DNA of 64,000 nucleotides from Streptomyces sp. TBY4 (GTDB lineage: Bacteria > Actinomycetota > Actinomycetes > Streptomycetales > Streptomycetaceae): positions 682,001 to 746,000 of the forward strand of contig NZ_JANAVF010000001.1 of the NCBI RefSeq assembly GCF_024213195.1. The letters run 5' to 3'. Made by a program: the position numbers and the translations under genes. The notes under the pieces are model-generated. The model saw only the letters and a program-made list of their open reading frames with translations. It ran no database searches and was not told where the DNA came from. This document shows, in pieces, positions 42,791-52,023 of the stretch. Every line of letters starts with the position of its first letter. Positions within the stretch are counted from its first letter, which is position 1.

Positions 42791-43360
42791 TCATCCTGTG
42801 CGATGCGGGGCCCCGGTACGAGGCATTTCGGCCGTGACGGCCCAGCGTTCGTGGTCCCGCCAGGCGCCGTCGACGTGGAGGAACTCCGGCGAGAGTCCCT
42901 CCAGCCGGAAGCCGAGCCCCCTGACGAGGGCGATCGAGGCGGTGTTGCCCGGCTGGACATTGGCTTCCAGGCGGTGCAGTGCGAGCCCGCCGGCCGCGAA
43001 GGCGTGCCCGAGGACCAGCTCGAGCGCCTCCCGCATGAGCCCCCGGCCCGCCGCGTGCGCGAAGGCCCCGTACCCGAGCGCGCCGCAGCGGAAGGCGCCC
43101 CGCACGATGTTGTTGACGTTCACGAACCCGGCGACGGCCCCGGTCCCGCGCTCGCACACGAGGAACCCGGCGCGGTCCTCGCCCGCGGCGAGGCGGGCCG
43201 CCCAGGGCTCGTACTCCTCCAAGGTGGCGGGCGGGAACAGCCACGGGCGGTGGAGCCCCCGGCTCTCCCGTGCCCGTGCGGTGAACTCGGGCCCGTCCGC
43301 GGGACGGTAGGGCCGGAGTCCTACCCGGGCGCCCTGCGCAAGGTACGGAAAATACTGCAT
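42791..43360 (-). CDS. GNAT-family N-acetyltransferase (RimJ/RimL-like)
   Basis: 189 residues. GLRPYRPADGPEFTARARES opens the fold. FVNVNNIVRGAFRCGALGYGAFAHAAGRGLMREALELVLGHAF contains the acetyl-CoA loop (AAGRGLM), and GLALHRLEANVQPGNTASIALVRGLGFRLEG is the RimJ/L-type C-terminal half. It acetylates an amine, possibly a protein N terminus such as a ribosomal protein. It precedes the arginase-fold gene by 4 bases. The divergent gene starts 34 bases away. Confidence 0.88.
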   Translation of the reverse strand: MQYFPYLAQGARVGLRPYRPADGPEFTARARESRGLHRPWLFPPATLEEYEPWAARLAAGEDRAGFLVCERGTGAVAGFVNVNNIVRGAFRCGALGYGAFAHAAGRGLMREALELVLGHAFAAGGLALHRLEANVQPGNTASIALVRGLGFRLEGLSPEFLHVDGAWRDHERWAVTAEMPRTGAPHRTG

Positions 43361-43382
43361 CGCCCCAGGCTAGGACCTATGG

Positions 43383-43388
43383 CACGAT
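43383..43388 (+). promoter_or_regulatory. -10 element for leaderless transcription
   Basis: CACGAT ends 7 bases before GTG 43395, which puts the transcript start on the start codon. No ribosome site is present in the 34-base divergent gap. Confidence 0.4.
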
Positions 43389-43394
43389 CCCGGT

Positions 43395-44102
43395 GTGATC
43401 ATCACCCCGAACACCGAAGAGCTGCTCCGCGCGGCCGCGTACAACAACGCCGCGTGGTGCGCCGCGGTCAGCCGCGACGGCGGCTTCACCGACGGGGCCT
43501 GGAGCAGCCCGCGCCGGACCCCGCTCTACTACCCGGACGCCGTGACCCTCACCCGGGACACGGACACGGCCGCCCTGCTCGCCGGGATCGACACCGGCGC
43601 GCCGCACGCCTCCGTCAAGGACAGCTTCGCCGTGCTCGACCTGGCTCCGGCCGGTTTCGAGGTCCTCTTCGGCGCCGAGTGGATCCACCGCCCGGCCTCC
43701 GCGCCCGGCGCCGCCGCCCCGGCCCTGGAATGGAGCCGGGTCTCCGGCCCCGCGGAGCTGGAGGCATGGGAGACGGCCTGGGACGGCGAGGAGAGCACCG
43801 GCCTGTTCCACCCGGAGCTGCTCACCGAGGAGATCGCCTTCCTCGCGGGGCGCGACCCCGGGGGACGCATCCTCGCCGGAGCCGCCGCCAACCGCACCGG
43901 CGGGGTGGTCGGCATCTCCAACGTGTTCAGCGCCGACGGCACCCCGGAGGACGAGGCCTGGGCGGGCGCCCTCGCCCTGACCGCCTCGCTCTGGCCCGGC
44001 CTGGCCCTCGTCGGCTACGAGTCGGGGGACGACCTCGCCGCGGCGCTGCGCCACGGCTTCACGGCCATCGGGCCGCTCCGCGTCTGGCTCCACCAGGGCT
44101 GA
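43395..44102 (+). CDS. hypothetical protein, possible GNAT-fold
   Basis: 235 residues, not recognised with confidence. The N-terminal half (ELLRAAAYNNAAWCAAVSRDGG, TRDTDTAALLAGIDTG, VKDSFAVLDLAPAGFEVLFGAEWIHRP) looks like an acetyltransferase-related domain. The C-terminal half (AELEAWETAWDG, LLTEEIAFLAGRDPGGRILAGAAANRTGGVVGISNVFS) has the GNAT-like strand order but no clear acetyl-CoA loop. Codon use and GC at third positions are normal. It has a leaderless-type promoter and converges on the small LapA-like gene (6 bases between ends). Confidence 0.65.
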   Translation: MIITPNTEELLRAAAYNNAAWCAAVSRDGGFTDGAWSSPRRTPLYYPDAVTLTRDTDTAALLAGIDTGAPHASVKDSFAVLDLAPAGFEVLFGAEWIHRPASAPGAAAPALEWSRVSGPAELEAWETAWDGEESTGLFHPELLTEEIAFLAGRDPGGRILAGAAANRTGGVVGISNVFSADGTPEDEAWAGALALTASLWPGLALVGYESGDDLAAALRHGFTAIGPLRVWLHQG

Positions 44103-44108
44103 CGGGCG

Positions 44109-44345
44109 TCACCTGCGCCGTCGGGCGGCGAAGTAGGCACCGCATAGTCCGCCCAGCACCGCCGCGATCAGCAGGGCGACGTAGAGCGGCATCGTCACCT
44201 GCGGGATCAGCAGCCGGATCTTGGTGGGGCGGGTGTTCTCGAAGATGAACACCAGGGTGAGCACCGCGAGCGCGGCGATGCCCGCGCGCCCCGGGGTGAT
44301 CTGCGGACGGCCCTTGCCGCGGCCCTTGGACGTGTGGGAGCTCAT
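44109..44345 (-). CDS. LapA-like (DUF1049) small membrane protein
   Basis: 78 residues. A basic N-terminal tail (HTSKGRGKGRPQITPGRAG) is followed by two membrane spans, AALAVLTLVFIFENTRP and MPLYVALLIAAVLGGLCGAYFA, and a basic end ARRRR. The segment IFENTRPTKIRLLIPQ is the conserved core of the LapA domain, linked to lipopolysaccharide or envelope assembly in Gram-negatives and of unknown role in actinomycetes. It lies just downstream of the three-peptidase operon on the same strand but 33 bases beyond, so it may be expressed from the divergent side or by read-in. Confidence 0.8.
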   Translation of the reverse strand: MSSHTSKGRGKGRPQITPGRAGIAALAVLTLVFIFENTRPTKIRLLIPQVTMPLYVALLIAAVLGGLCGAYFAARRRR

Positions 44346-44378
44346 GGTCCCATCGTCCGGCCGCGGCGGCCCCGGGGC

Positions 44379-46394
44379 TCAGTCGGACAGGGCCAGACGG
44401 GGGACGTCCTCCCGCTCGAACCCGAACACCTGCGCGTACAGCGACAGCTCCGCCTCCAGGGCCCGGACCATCGTGTCCGCGCGCCGGAAGCCGTGCCCCT
44501 CGCCCTCGAACGCGACGTACGCGTGCGGCACGGACCGCCCGCGCATCGCGGCCAGCAGCCGCTCCGCCTGCGCGGGCGGGCAGACCGGGTCGTCCAGGCC
44601 CTGGAGCAGCACGAACGGGGCGGTGATCCGGTCGGCGCGGGCCACCGGGGAGCGCTCGCGGCTGCGCAGGGCGAGGGTCTGCGGGGGGCCGGCGAGGCCG
44701 TCGATGTAGCGGGACTCCAGGTCGTGGGTCTCGGCGGCGAAGCCGGCCAGGTCCAGGACCGGGTAGATGATCGCCGCGCACGCGTACAGGTCGGTGGAGG
44801 CCAGCGAGGCCGCGGCCGTCCAGCCGCCCGCGCTGCCGCCCCGGATCGCGAGCCGGTCCGGGTCGGCGGTGCCCTCGGCGGCCAGGGCCCGCGCCACGGC
44901 AGCGCAGTCCTCGACGTCGACGACGCCCCACTGTTCGCGCAGCCGCTCCCGGTAGGCGCGCCCGTAGCCGGTGGATCCGCCGTAGTTGACCTCGACGACG
45001 CCGATGCCGCGGGAGGTGAAGTAGGCGATGTGCAGGTCGAGTACGGGGGGCACGTGGTCGGTGGGTCCGCCGTGCGCCCACACCACGTACGGGGGCAGCT
45101 CCTCGGCCCGGGCCCGCAGCAAGGGGTGGTGTGGCGGGTAGACGTGGGCGTGGATCTCCCGGCCGCCGCGGCCGGAGAAGGTCCTGCTCTGCGGCTCGGG
45201 GTAGTAGGCGGGATCCGCCTCCTCCTCCCCGGCTTCCCCCTGGGAGCCGCGGCCCCCCACCACCCGGGCGTGCCCGGTGGCCGTGTCCAGCTCCACCACC
45301 TCGTACGCGCTGCGCGGGCTGGCCGCGACGCCGTAGACCCGGCTGCCGCTGACGGCGAGCGTGGGCTGCCAGGCCGTCCACGGGCCGGCCGCGTCGACCA
45401 GGTCCCCGCTCTCCGGGTCGAGCACGCCGAGCACCGAGGAGCCCCGGCCGTGCAGGACGGCGACGAGGCCGTCGGGGAGCGCCGCGATCCAGCGCAGCCC
45501 GGGCTTCCACAGCGGCCCGCCGAACTCCTCTTCCCTGGGGCAGAGGTTGACCGGCTCGCCCGTCTCCCGGTCCACCCGGTACGGGTTCCACCAGCCGCCC
45601 CGGTCGCTCACCGCGAGGAGGCTTCCGCCGGTGCTCCACTCGACCTGCGCGACGGCCTCGCCGGGTCCGCCGAGCACGGTACGGGGCTCCGCGAGCCGGC
45701 CGTCCGGGGTGACCTCGGCGAGCCGCAGCTCGGTGCCGTCCCACGGCATCCGGGGGTGGTCCCACACCAGCCAGGCGGCCTGCCCGCCGTCCGGGGAAAT
45801 TCGGGGCCCGGTGCTGAACCGGTACCGGTCGTCGGTCAACTCCCGTACCAGGGACCGGTTTTCCACCGCCGACCCGTCCAGCGGTACGGCGGCCAGTACG
45901 CGGCGCACATCGGTCGGCGCGGTTCCGGTGAACTCCTCGAGCACGCACCAGACTTCACCGTCCCGCAGCACCGGGTCGGCCCAGCGCAGCCCGCCGCCGA
46001 CCGCCGAGACGGGGGTCAGCGCCCGCGGCGCAGGGCTGCCGGGCGCGTCGGGCTCGTACGCGTAGAGCCGCTGGTCGGCGAAGTGGACGAAGACCACCAG
46101 CGGTCCGCCCAGGGGGCGTTCGCGGCCCGCCCAGGGCAGGCCGCCGTACTCGGTGACCCTGCTGCGCACGTTCCACGGCGCGGGCAGCGCGCAGACCGCG
46201 GGCCCGCCGTCCGCGGGCCGCCGGACCAGGGCGCGGCGGCCGCCTTCGGCCGGCCGGGGCACCGTCCACCACACCTCGGCGCCGACCGCGCCGACGTACT
46301 CGGGCCTCCCGTCGAGGGAGGCGGCGAGCGCGGCGCCGATCGGCGAGGGCCAGCTGCCGTAGGGGGCGGTGCCGTCGCCGCGCGGGGTCTTCAC
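44379..46394 (-). CDS. S9-family prolyl oligopeptidase-like serine peptidase
   Basis: 671 residues. An N-terminal seven-bladed beta-propeller (repeated WSTGGSLLAVSDRGGWWN-like blades, SPDGGQAAWLVWDHP) regulates access. A C-terminal alpha/beta hydrolase domain has the nucleophile in RGGSAGGWTA, the Asp in LQGLDDPVCPP and the His in EGEGHGFRR. It cleaves short peptides in the cytoplasm. GTG 46394 overlaps the stop of the M20 peptidase gene (GTGA). It is the last of three peptidase genes transcribed together, implying a dedicated peptide-degrading set. Confidence 0.9.
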   Translation of the reverse strand: MKTPRGDGTAPYGSWPSPIGAALAASLDGRPEYVGAVGAEVWWTVPRPAEGGRRALVRRPADGGPAVCALPAPWNVRSRVTEYGGLPWAGRERPLGGPLVVFVHFADQRLYAYEPDAPGSPAPRALTPVSAVGGGLRWADPVLRDGEVWCVLEEFTGTAPTDVRRVLAAVPLDGSAVENRSLVRELTDDRYRFSTGPRISPDGGQAAWLVWDHPRMPWDGTELRLAEVTPDGRLAEPRTVLGGPGEAVAQVEWSTGGSLLAVSDRGGWWNPYRVDRETGEPVNLCPREEEFGGPLWKPGLRWIAALPDGLVAVLHGRGSSVLGVLDPESGDLVDAAGPWTAWQPTLAVSGSRVYGVAASPRSAYEVVELDTATGHARVVGGRGSQGEAGEEEADPAYYPEPQSRTFSGRGGREIHAHVYPPHHPLLRARAEELPPYVVWAHGGPTDHVPPVLDLHIAYFTSRGIGVVEVNYGGSTGYGRAYRERLREQWGVVDVEDCAAVARALAAEGTADPDRLAIRGGSAGGWTAAASLASTDLYACAAIIYPVLDLAGFAAETHDLESRYIDGLAGPPQTLALRSRERSPVARADRITAPFVLLQGLDDPVCPPAQAERLLAAMRGRSVPHAYVAFEGEGHGFRRADTMVRALEAELSLYAQVFGFEREDVPRLALSD

Positions 46395-47749
46395 AGGGTG
46401 CGCAGGGCGCGGTCGAGGACGCGGACCCCGAAGTGCAGGGCGTCGACGGGCACCCGCTCGTCGACTCCGTGAAAGAGGGACCAGTAGTCGAAGCCGGGGG
46501 GCAGCTTGAGCGGGGAGAAGCCGTAGCCGGTGATGCCGAGCCGGGAGAACTGCTTGGCGTCGGTGCCGCCCGCCATGCAGAAGGGCACCACGCGCCCCTC
46601 GGGGTCGAAGGTCTCCACGGACTCGCGCAGGATCCCGTAGGTCCGCCCGTCCACGGGGGCTTCGAGGGCCACCTCCCGGTGGTGGAACTCCCAGTGCACG
46701 TCGGGGCCGGTGAGCTCGTCGAGGGTGGCGGTGAACTCGGCCTCGCCGCCGGGCAGCATCCGGCCGTCCACGTACGCGGTGGCGCTGCCCGGGATGACGT
46801 TGAGCTTGTAACCGGCGCTGAGCATGGTCGGGTTGGCGCTGTTGCGGACGGTCGCCTCGACGAGGGCGGCGGCCGGGCCGAGCTTGTGCAGGACCGCGTC
46901 CAGGTCGAAGCCGGGGGCGCGCGGGTTGACCGACATCCCCTGGAGCGCGGCGAGTTCGGTGATGCAGGCGGTCACGGTGTCGGTCAGCCGGACCGGCCAT
47001 TCGTGCTCGCCGATGCGGGCGACGGCGGCGGCGAGCCGGCTCACCGCGTTGGCCCGGTTGGGCTTGGAGCCGTGTCCCGCGGTGCCGGTCGCGGTCAGCT
47101 TCAGCCAGGCGGTGCCGCGTTCGCCGGCGGCGATCGGGTAGAGGGCCTGTCCGGGGGCGGCGTGCACGGTGAAGGCCCCGGATTCGCTGATGCCCTCGGT
47201 GCAGCCCTCGAAGAGCTCCGGGTGGTGGTCGGCGAGGAAGCCCGAGCCGTCGATCGCGCTGTCCTCCTCGTCGGCGGTGTAGGCGATCACGATGTCCCGC
47301 CGCGGTTGGACGCCCGCCCGCGCCCAGGCCCGTACGACGGCCAGCACCATCGCGTCCATGTTCTTCATGTCGACGGCGCCGCGCCCCCAGACCACGCCGT
47401 CCCGGACCTCCCCGGAGAAGGGGTCCACGCTCCAGTCGGCGGCCTCGGCCGGGACCACGTCGAGGTGGCCGTGGACCAGGAGGGCGGGGGCGGTGGGGTC
47501 GGTGCCGGGGATCCGGGCCACCACGTTGGTGCGGCCCGGGGTGCGCTCCAGCAGCGCGGGCTGCAGACCGATGTCCGCCAGCCGCTCTGCGACGTACTCG
47601 GCGGCCGGGCGCTCCCGGCAGTCCCCGCCGCCGCGGTTGGTGGTGTCGATGCGGATCAGGCCGGAGGTGAACTCGACGGCCTCGTCGAGCGCCACCCGGT
47701 CCACGGGGGTGACGGGGGCGTTCCCGCCCGGCTCGGTCATGTCAGCCAT
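46391..47749 (-). CDS. M20-family metallopeptidase (dipeptidase-like)
   Basis: 452 residues. The metal motifs are LLVHGHLDVVP (His, Asp), WGRGAVDMK (bridging Asp), YTADEEDSAIDG (catalytic and metal Glu) and SLFHGVDERVP (His). A dimerisation domain runs LTATGTAGHGSKPNRANAVSRLA. Family members cut dipeptides or N-acyl amino acids. ATG 47749 has GGAGGAG four bases upstream. It overlaps the end of the D-aminopeptidase gene by 8 bases and the start of the S9 gene by 4. Confidence 0.9.
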   Translation of the reverse strand: MADMTEPGGNAPVTPVDRVALDEAVEFTSGLIRIDTTNRGGGDCRERPAAEYVAERLADIGLQPALLERTPGRTNVVARIPGTDPTAPALLVHGHLDVVPAEAADWSVDPFSGEVRDGVVWGRGAVDMKNMDAMVLAVVRAWARAGVQPRRDIVIAYTADEEDSAIDGSGFLADHHPELFEGCTEGISESGAFTVHAAPGQALYPIAAGERGTAWLKLTATGTAGHGSKPNRANAVSRLAAAVARIGEHEWPVRLTDTVTACITELAALQGMSVNPRAPGFDLDAVLHKLGPAAALVEATVRNSANPTMLSAGYKLNVIPGSATAYVDGRMLPGGEAEFTATLDELTGPDVHWEFHHREVALEAPVDGRTYGILRESVETFDPEGRVVPFCMAGGTDAKQFSRLGITGYGFSPLKLPPGFDYWSLFHGVDERVPVDALHFGVRVLDRALRTL

Positions 47750-48575
47750 ACTGCTCCTCCACCGCTGCCGAGACGATCGTGGTGACCGCCTTGAAGGTCC
47801 GGATCCCCTCGTACATCGTCCCGCTCGTGTACCCGACCCTACGCTCACCCACCCGCTCGACCCCGGGCACGACGGTGGCCGCCATCGCCAGGTGCTCGGC
47901 GTCGAACTCCACCTCCACCGCGAACGGTCCCCCGCGCACCGGCTCGTGGCGTACGGCGAGGGCCGCGGCCTCCTTGGCGGCGGCCCGGATGTCGGCGGCC
48001 GTACGGGCCGGGGTGCGGCAGACGGCGGCGTAGCGCGAGACGTGGTCCTTGACGGCGACCGTCACCGCCTCCGGGGCGTAGCCGGCGGCGTCGGCGCAGG
48101 TCAGGTCGTCTCCGGTGACGAGGACGACCGGGACCCCGTACTCGGCGACCACGTGCGCGTTGAGCACGCCCTCGCTGGCGCGGCTCCCGTTGAGCCAGAC
48201 CCCGGTGATGGAGTTGGCGAGGTAGGTGTGGGCGAGCACGCCCTCGGCGCCCGCGCCCGTGTGGTAGCCGACGAAGGCGATGCCGTCGACGTCCCCGTGC
48301 TGGACGCCCTCGACCATGGACAGGGACTTGTGACGGCCGGTGAGCATCTCCACGCGGGCGTCGAGCCGCTCCAGCAGCAGGTTGCGCATGGTCGAGTGGG
48401 CCTCGTTGACGAGGACCTGGTCGGCGCCGGCGTCGTAGAAGCCGAGGACGGCGGCGTTCACGTCGGAGGTGAACAGGGTCCGGCAGCGTTCCCACTGCGG
48501 TGTCCCGGGCAGCACGTCGGCGGGCCAGGTGACGCCGGTGGCGCCTTCCATGTCGGCGGAGATGAGGATCTTCAT
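47742..48575 (-). CDS. M55-family D-aminopeptidase, DppA-like
   Basis: 277 residues. It starts MKILISADMEGATGV (Asp-x-Glu zinc ligands, as in Bacillus DppA) and continues with VLVNEAHSTMRNLL (His), GYHTGAGAEGVLAHT (His), and TGDDLTCADAAG. DppA releases D-Ala from D-Ala-Gly-Gly or D-Ala-D-Ala and is linked to cell-wall peptide recycling. It is the first gene of the peptidase operon (then M20, then S9). ATG 48575 is the conserved start; longer frames have no homology. Confidence 0.9.
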   Translation of the reverse strand: MKILISADMEGATGVTWPADVLPGTPQWERCRTLFTSDVNAAVLGFYDAGADQVLVNEAHSTMRNLLLERLDARVEMLTGRHKSLSMVEGVQHGDVDGIAFVGYHTGAGAEGVLAHTYLANSITGVWLNGSRASEGVLNAHVVAEYGVPVVLVTGDDLTCADAAGYAPEAVTVAVKDHVSRYAAVCRTPARTAADIRAAAKEAAALAVRHEPVRGGPFAVEVEFDAEHLAMAATVVPGVERVGERRVGYTSGTMYEGIRTFKAVTTIVSAAVEEQYG

Positions 48576-48680
48576 CGGGCCCCCCGGCGGTAGGTAGCGC
48601 TCAGGGCCCCACCCTAACCCTCCGGCCCCTCCCGGACCCCGGGGCCGGATCCGGGCGCGCCGCACGGGTCACCGGACGGT

Positions 48681-49214
48681 TCAGCGCCTGTTGTACGGCA
48701 GCCGGGCCAGCAGTGAGCCCATGGCACAGGTGTCCGAGAGCGCGGAGAACACCAGCCCGGCCGCCACCCCGGCGGACAGCAGCAGGGCGGCCGGGTGCAG
48801 GAGCCCGCCGGCCAGCCCCGCCAGGACCAGGGCGCCCGCGGCCAGCCGGACCTGACGGTCCATGGCCCAGGGGGCGGTGCCCCGGCCGGCCCCCTCGGGC
48901 CTTTCCAGTGCGCCGCCCGCCCGCTGCCAGGCCGAGGTCCCCCCGGACAGCGAGTGCGCGGTCAGGCCGTGCCCGGCCAGCGCCCGGCACGCCCGGGCCG
49001 ACCGGGCGCCGGAGGCGCAGACGACGAGCAGCACGGCCTGCCCGGTCCGCAGTTGCTCCAGTGCGGAGGGCATCCGATCCAGCGGGATGTTGCGGGCGCC
49101 GGGCAGGTGCCCGCCCGCGAACTCCGCCGGGGTGCGCACGTCGATGACGGTGAACTCGGAGAGCCGGGCGCGGGCTTCGGCGGGGGCGATCTCGACGGCG
49201 GGTACGGATGCCAT
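48681..49214 (-). CDS. rhodanese-domain membrane protein
   Basis: 177 residues. Residues ~5-105 are a rhodanese domain (FTVIDVRTPAEFAGGHLPGARNIPLD) with the active loop VCASGARSARA, Cys first. The C terminus has two membrane spans (LAAGALVLAGLAGGLLHPAAL, LLLSAGVAAGLVFSALSDTCA) like the DUF2892/YgaP group, which moves sulfane sulfur at the membrane. It follows the CoA-disulfide reductase-rhodanese gene by 54 bases on the same strand and belongs with the CstR-like regulator at 51.1 kb. Confidence 0.88.
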   Translation of the reverse strand: MASVPAVEIAPAEARARLSEFTVIDVRTPAEFAGGHLPGARNIPLDRMPSALEQLRTGQAVLLVVCASGARSARACRALAGHGLTAHSLSGGTSAWQRAGGALERPEGAGRGTAPWAMDRQVRLAAGALVLAGLAGGLLHPAALLLSAGVAAGLVFSALSDTCAMGSLLARLPYNRR

Positions 49215-49268
49215 GGGGGTTCCTTCGAGGGAGGGGGAAGCGGATCGGGCGACGGTGGGCCGGGCGTG

Positions 49269-50894
49269 TCAGGCGGCGGCCGCGGCGGTGCCGGCGGACC
49301 AGGTGAGCCACCCGCCGTCGAGGTTCGCGGCGTCCAGGCCGAGGTTGCGCAGCAGCCGGACCGCGGTGTGCGCGCGCTGCCCGCCCTGGCAGTAGACGGT
49401 GAGCGGCCGGTCCGCGGGCAGCTCGCCGACGCGGTCGCGCAGCTCGTCCAGCGGGATGTTCACCGAGCCGGGCAGGTGCCCGCGCTCGTGCTCGGCCTTG
49501 GTCCGTACGTCGACCGGGAGGCCGTGGCCGCCGTCGCCCGCGTCCCACTGGACCGTCGGGGTGGTGCCGGTCAGGAGGTTGTCGGCGAGGTAGCCCAGCA
49601 GGTTGACGGGATCCTTGGCGGAGCCGTACGGGGGCGCGTAGGCCAGTTCGAGGTCCGCGAGCGCGGTCACGGGGAGCCCGGCGGCCATCGCCGTGGCCAG
49701 TACGTCGATCCGCTTGTCGACTCCGTCGGAGCCGACGGCCTGGGCGCCGAGGATCCGCAGGCTCTGCGGATCGAAGAGGAGCTTCAGGGACAGCGGCGCG
49801 GCGCCGGGGTAGTACCCGGCGTGCGATCCGCCGTGCAGGTGCAGGGCGCGGTACGGACGGCCCTCGCGCCGGAGCTCCTTCTCGGCCCGGCCGGTCGCGG
49901 CCGCCGTCAGTCCGAAGACCTGCACGATGGCGGTGCCCTGCGCGGGCACGGCCGTGACGGTCCGCCCGGCGAGGGTGTCGGCGGCGATCCGGCCGTGCCG
50001 GTTGGCGAGGTTCGCGAGCGGGATCAGCCGGGTCCCGCCGCCGGGCGCGTACGCCTTCTCGGCCGCGTCGCCCACGGCCAGGATGCGGGGATCGCTGGTG
50101 CGCAGCGCCCCGTCCACCCGTATCCCGCCGTGCGGGCCCAGCTCCAGCCCGGCCGTCACGGCGAGTGCCGTCTCGGGGCGGACGCCGACGGCGAGCAGCA
50201 CCAGGTCGGCCGGGACCCGGTCGCCGTCGGCGAGCTCCACCTCCCGCGGCAGCACCCGCACGGCGCTGCCGCCCAGCCGCAGGTCCACGCCGTGGGCCCG
50301 CAGTTCGGCGGCGGCCGGCTGGGCCATCTCCGGGTCGAGCGGGGGCAGGACCTGCGGGGCGGCCTCGACCAGGGTGGTGGCCAGGCCCCGGTGGCGCAGG
50401 TTCTCGGCGGCCTCGATGCCGATGAACCCGCCCCCGATCACCACGGCGGTCCGGGCGCCGCCCGCCAGGGCGGCCAGGATGCCGTCGAGATCCGCGATGT
50501 CGCGCAGGGTGTGGGCCCGCTCGATGCCCGGCACCGGGGGCACCACCGGGCGGGCGCCGGGGGCCAGGACCAACCGGTCCCAGCTCTCTTCGTAGAGGCG
50601 TCCGTCGGCGAGGTCGCGCACCCGCACCAGCTGTGCTTCGCGGTCGACGGAGAGGACCTCGCTGCGCACGCGGACATCGAGGGCGAAGCGGCGGGCGAGG
50701 GTGTCGGGGGTGTGCAGCAGCAGGTCCTCGCGCTCCTCGATGACCCCGCCGAGGTGATAGGGCAGACCGCAGTTGGCGAAGCTCACGTACCCGCCGCGCT
50801 CCAGTACGACGATCTCCGCCTCCTCGTCCAGGCGGCGGAGCCTCGCCGCGGCCGACATGCCCGCCGCGACCCCTCCGATGACGACGACCTTCAT
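49269..50894 (-). CDS. CoA-disulfide reductase / persulfide reductase fused to rhodanese
   Basis: 541 residues. The FAD domain has VVVIGGVAAGMSAAARLRRLDE and the redox Cys42 in YVSFANCGLPYHLGG (as in CoA-disulfide reductases and Npsr). The NAD domain has AVVIGGGFIGIEAAENLRHRGL, and a second FAD site ends ILAVGDAAEKAY. The C-terminal rhodanese domain (VQWDAGDGGHGLPVDVRTKAE, TVYCQGGQRAHTAVRLL) carries a second active Cys. Such fusions reduce CoA-persulfide or polysulfide. Its promoter region holds two operators; together with the downstream rhodanese and the divergent CstR-like gene this forms a persulfide-stress module. Confidence 0.92.
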   Translation of the reverse strand: MKVVVIGGVAAGMSAAARLRRLDEEAEIVVLERGGYVSFANCGLPYHLGGVIEEREDLLLHTPDTLARRFALDVRVRSEVLSVDREAQLVRVRDLADGRLYEESWDRLVLAPGARPVVPPVPGIERAHTLRDIADLDGILAALAGGARTAVVIGGGFIGIEAAENLRHRGLATTLVEAAPQVLPPLDPEMAQPAAAELRAHGVDLRLGGSAVRVLPREVELADGDRVPADLVLLAVGVRPETALAVTAGLELGPHGGIRVDGALRTSDPRILAVGDAAEKAYAPGGGTRLIPLANLANRHGRIAADTLAGRTVTAVPAQGTAIVQVFGLTAAATGRAEKELRREGRPYRALHLHGGSHAGYYPGAAPLSLKLLFDPQSLRILGAQAVGSDGVDKRIDVLATAMAAGLPVTALADLELAYAPPYGSAKDPVNLLGYLADNLLTGTTPTVQWDAGDGGHGLPVDVRTKAEHERGHLPGSVNIPLDELRDRVGELPADRPLTVYCQGGQRAHTAVRLLRNLGLDAANLDGGWLTWSAGTAAAAA

Positions 50895-50923
50895 GGGATC
50901 ACCCTTGCCTCTCGCTCGGACCT

Positions 50924-51369
<446 letters not shown>

Positions 51370-51482
51370 CAGCACGAACCGGCCTGACAGCACGAAAGCC
51401 CGGCGACCCTCGGGCCGCCGGGCCGCTCAGTTCACTCGATCCGGTGAGGCCCGATCTTCGGCCTCACCGGCAACGGTCGTAC

Positions 51483-51926
51483 TCAGCCCTTGACTTCGGC
51501 CGCCAGGTTGTCGAGGAGGGTGTCGTAGATGCGGGCCAGGCCCTTGGGCGCGAAGGTGCGCTCGAAGAAGCCGCCGATGCCGCCCGCGCCGTCCCACACG
51601 GTGGTGACGACGGCCTTGGACTTGCCCTCGCCCGCGGGGGTGACGGTCCAGGTGGTGACCATGGAGGAGTTGCGGTCCTTCTCCACGAGCTGGCCGTCGG
51701 TGGGCTCGGTGACCTCCAGCAGGCAGTCGCGGACCCGCTTGCTCGTGGCCTGCAGCTTCCAGTGGACGAGGGTGCCCTCGCCGTCGCCGCCCTCGCGCAC
51801 CTCGTACTCGCTGAAGTGCTCGGGCAGCACCTTGCCGCGGGTCCCGGTGTAGTCGGCCAGCGCGTCGAACACGGTCTCCGCGTCCGCCCCGATGATGCGT
51901 TCCGTGGTGGCCTCGACCTGCGCCAT
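51483..51926 (-). CDS. SRPBCC-family protein
   Basis: 147 residues with the helix-grip pattern: MAQVEATTERIIGADAETVFDALADYTG, VREGGDGEGTLVHWKLQAT, SMVTTWTVTP, and a C-terminal helix FERTFAPKGLARIYDTLLDNLAAEV. It resembles actinomycete proteins related to coenzyme Q-binding/START domains and probably binds a hydrophobic ligand. It is transcribed alone; the divergent neighbour is the CstR-like gene. ATG 51926 is the conserved start. Confidence 0.85.
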   Translation of the reverse strand: MAQVEATTERIIGADAETVFDALADYTGTRGKVLPEHFSEYEVREGGDGEGTLVHWKLQATSKRVRDCLLEVTEPTDGQLVEKDRNSSMVTTWTVTPAGEGKSKAVVTTVWDGAGGIGGFFERTFAPKGLARIYDTLLDNLAAEVKG

Positions 51927-52023
51927 GGCTTTCCTCCAGCAGTTGTGTTCGCTCGTCACCGCGAAGCCAACCACCTCCGGGGCGGGCGCCCAAATCCGGG
52001 TCGGATCCGGTCCCGGTGACCTG

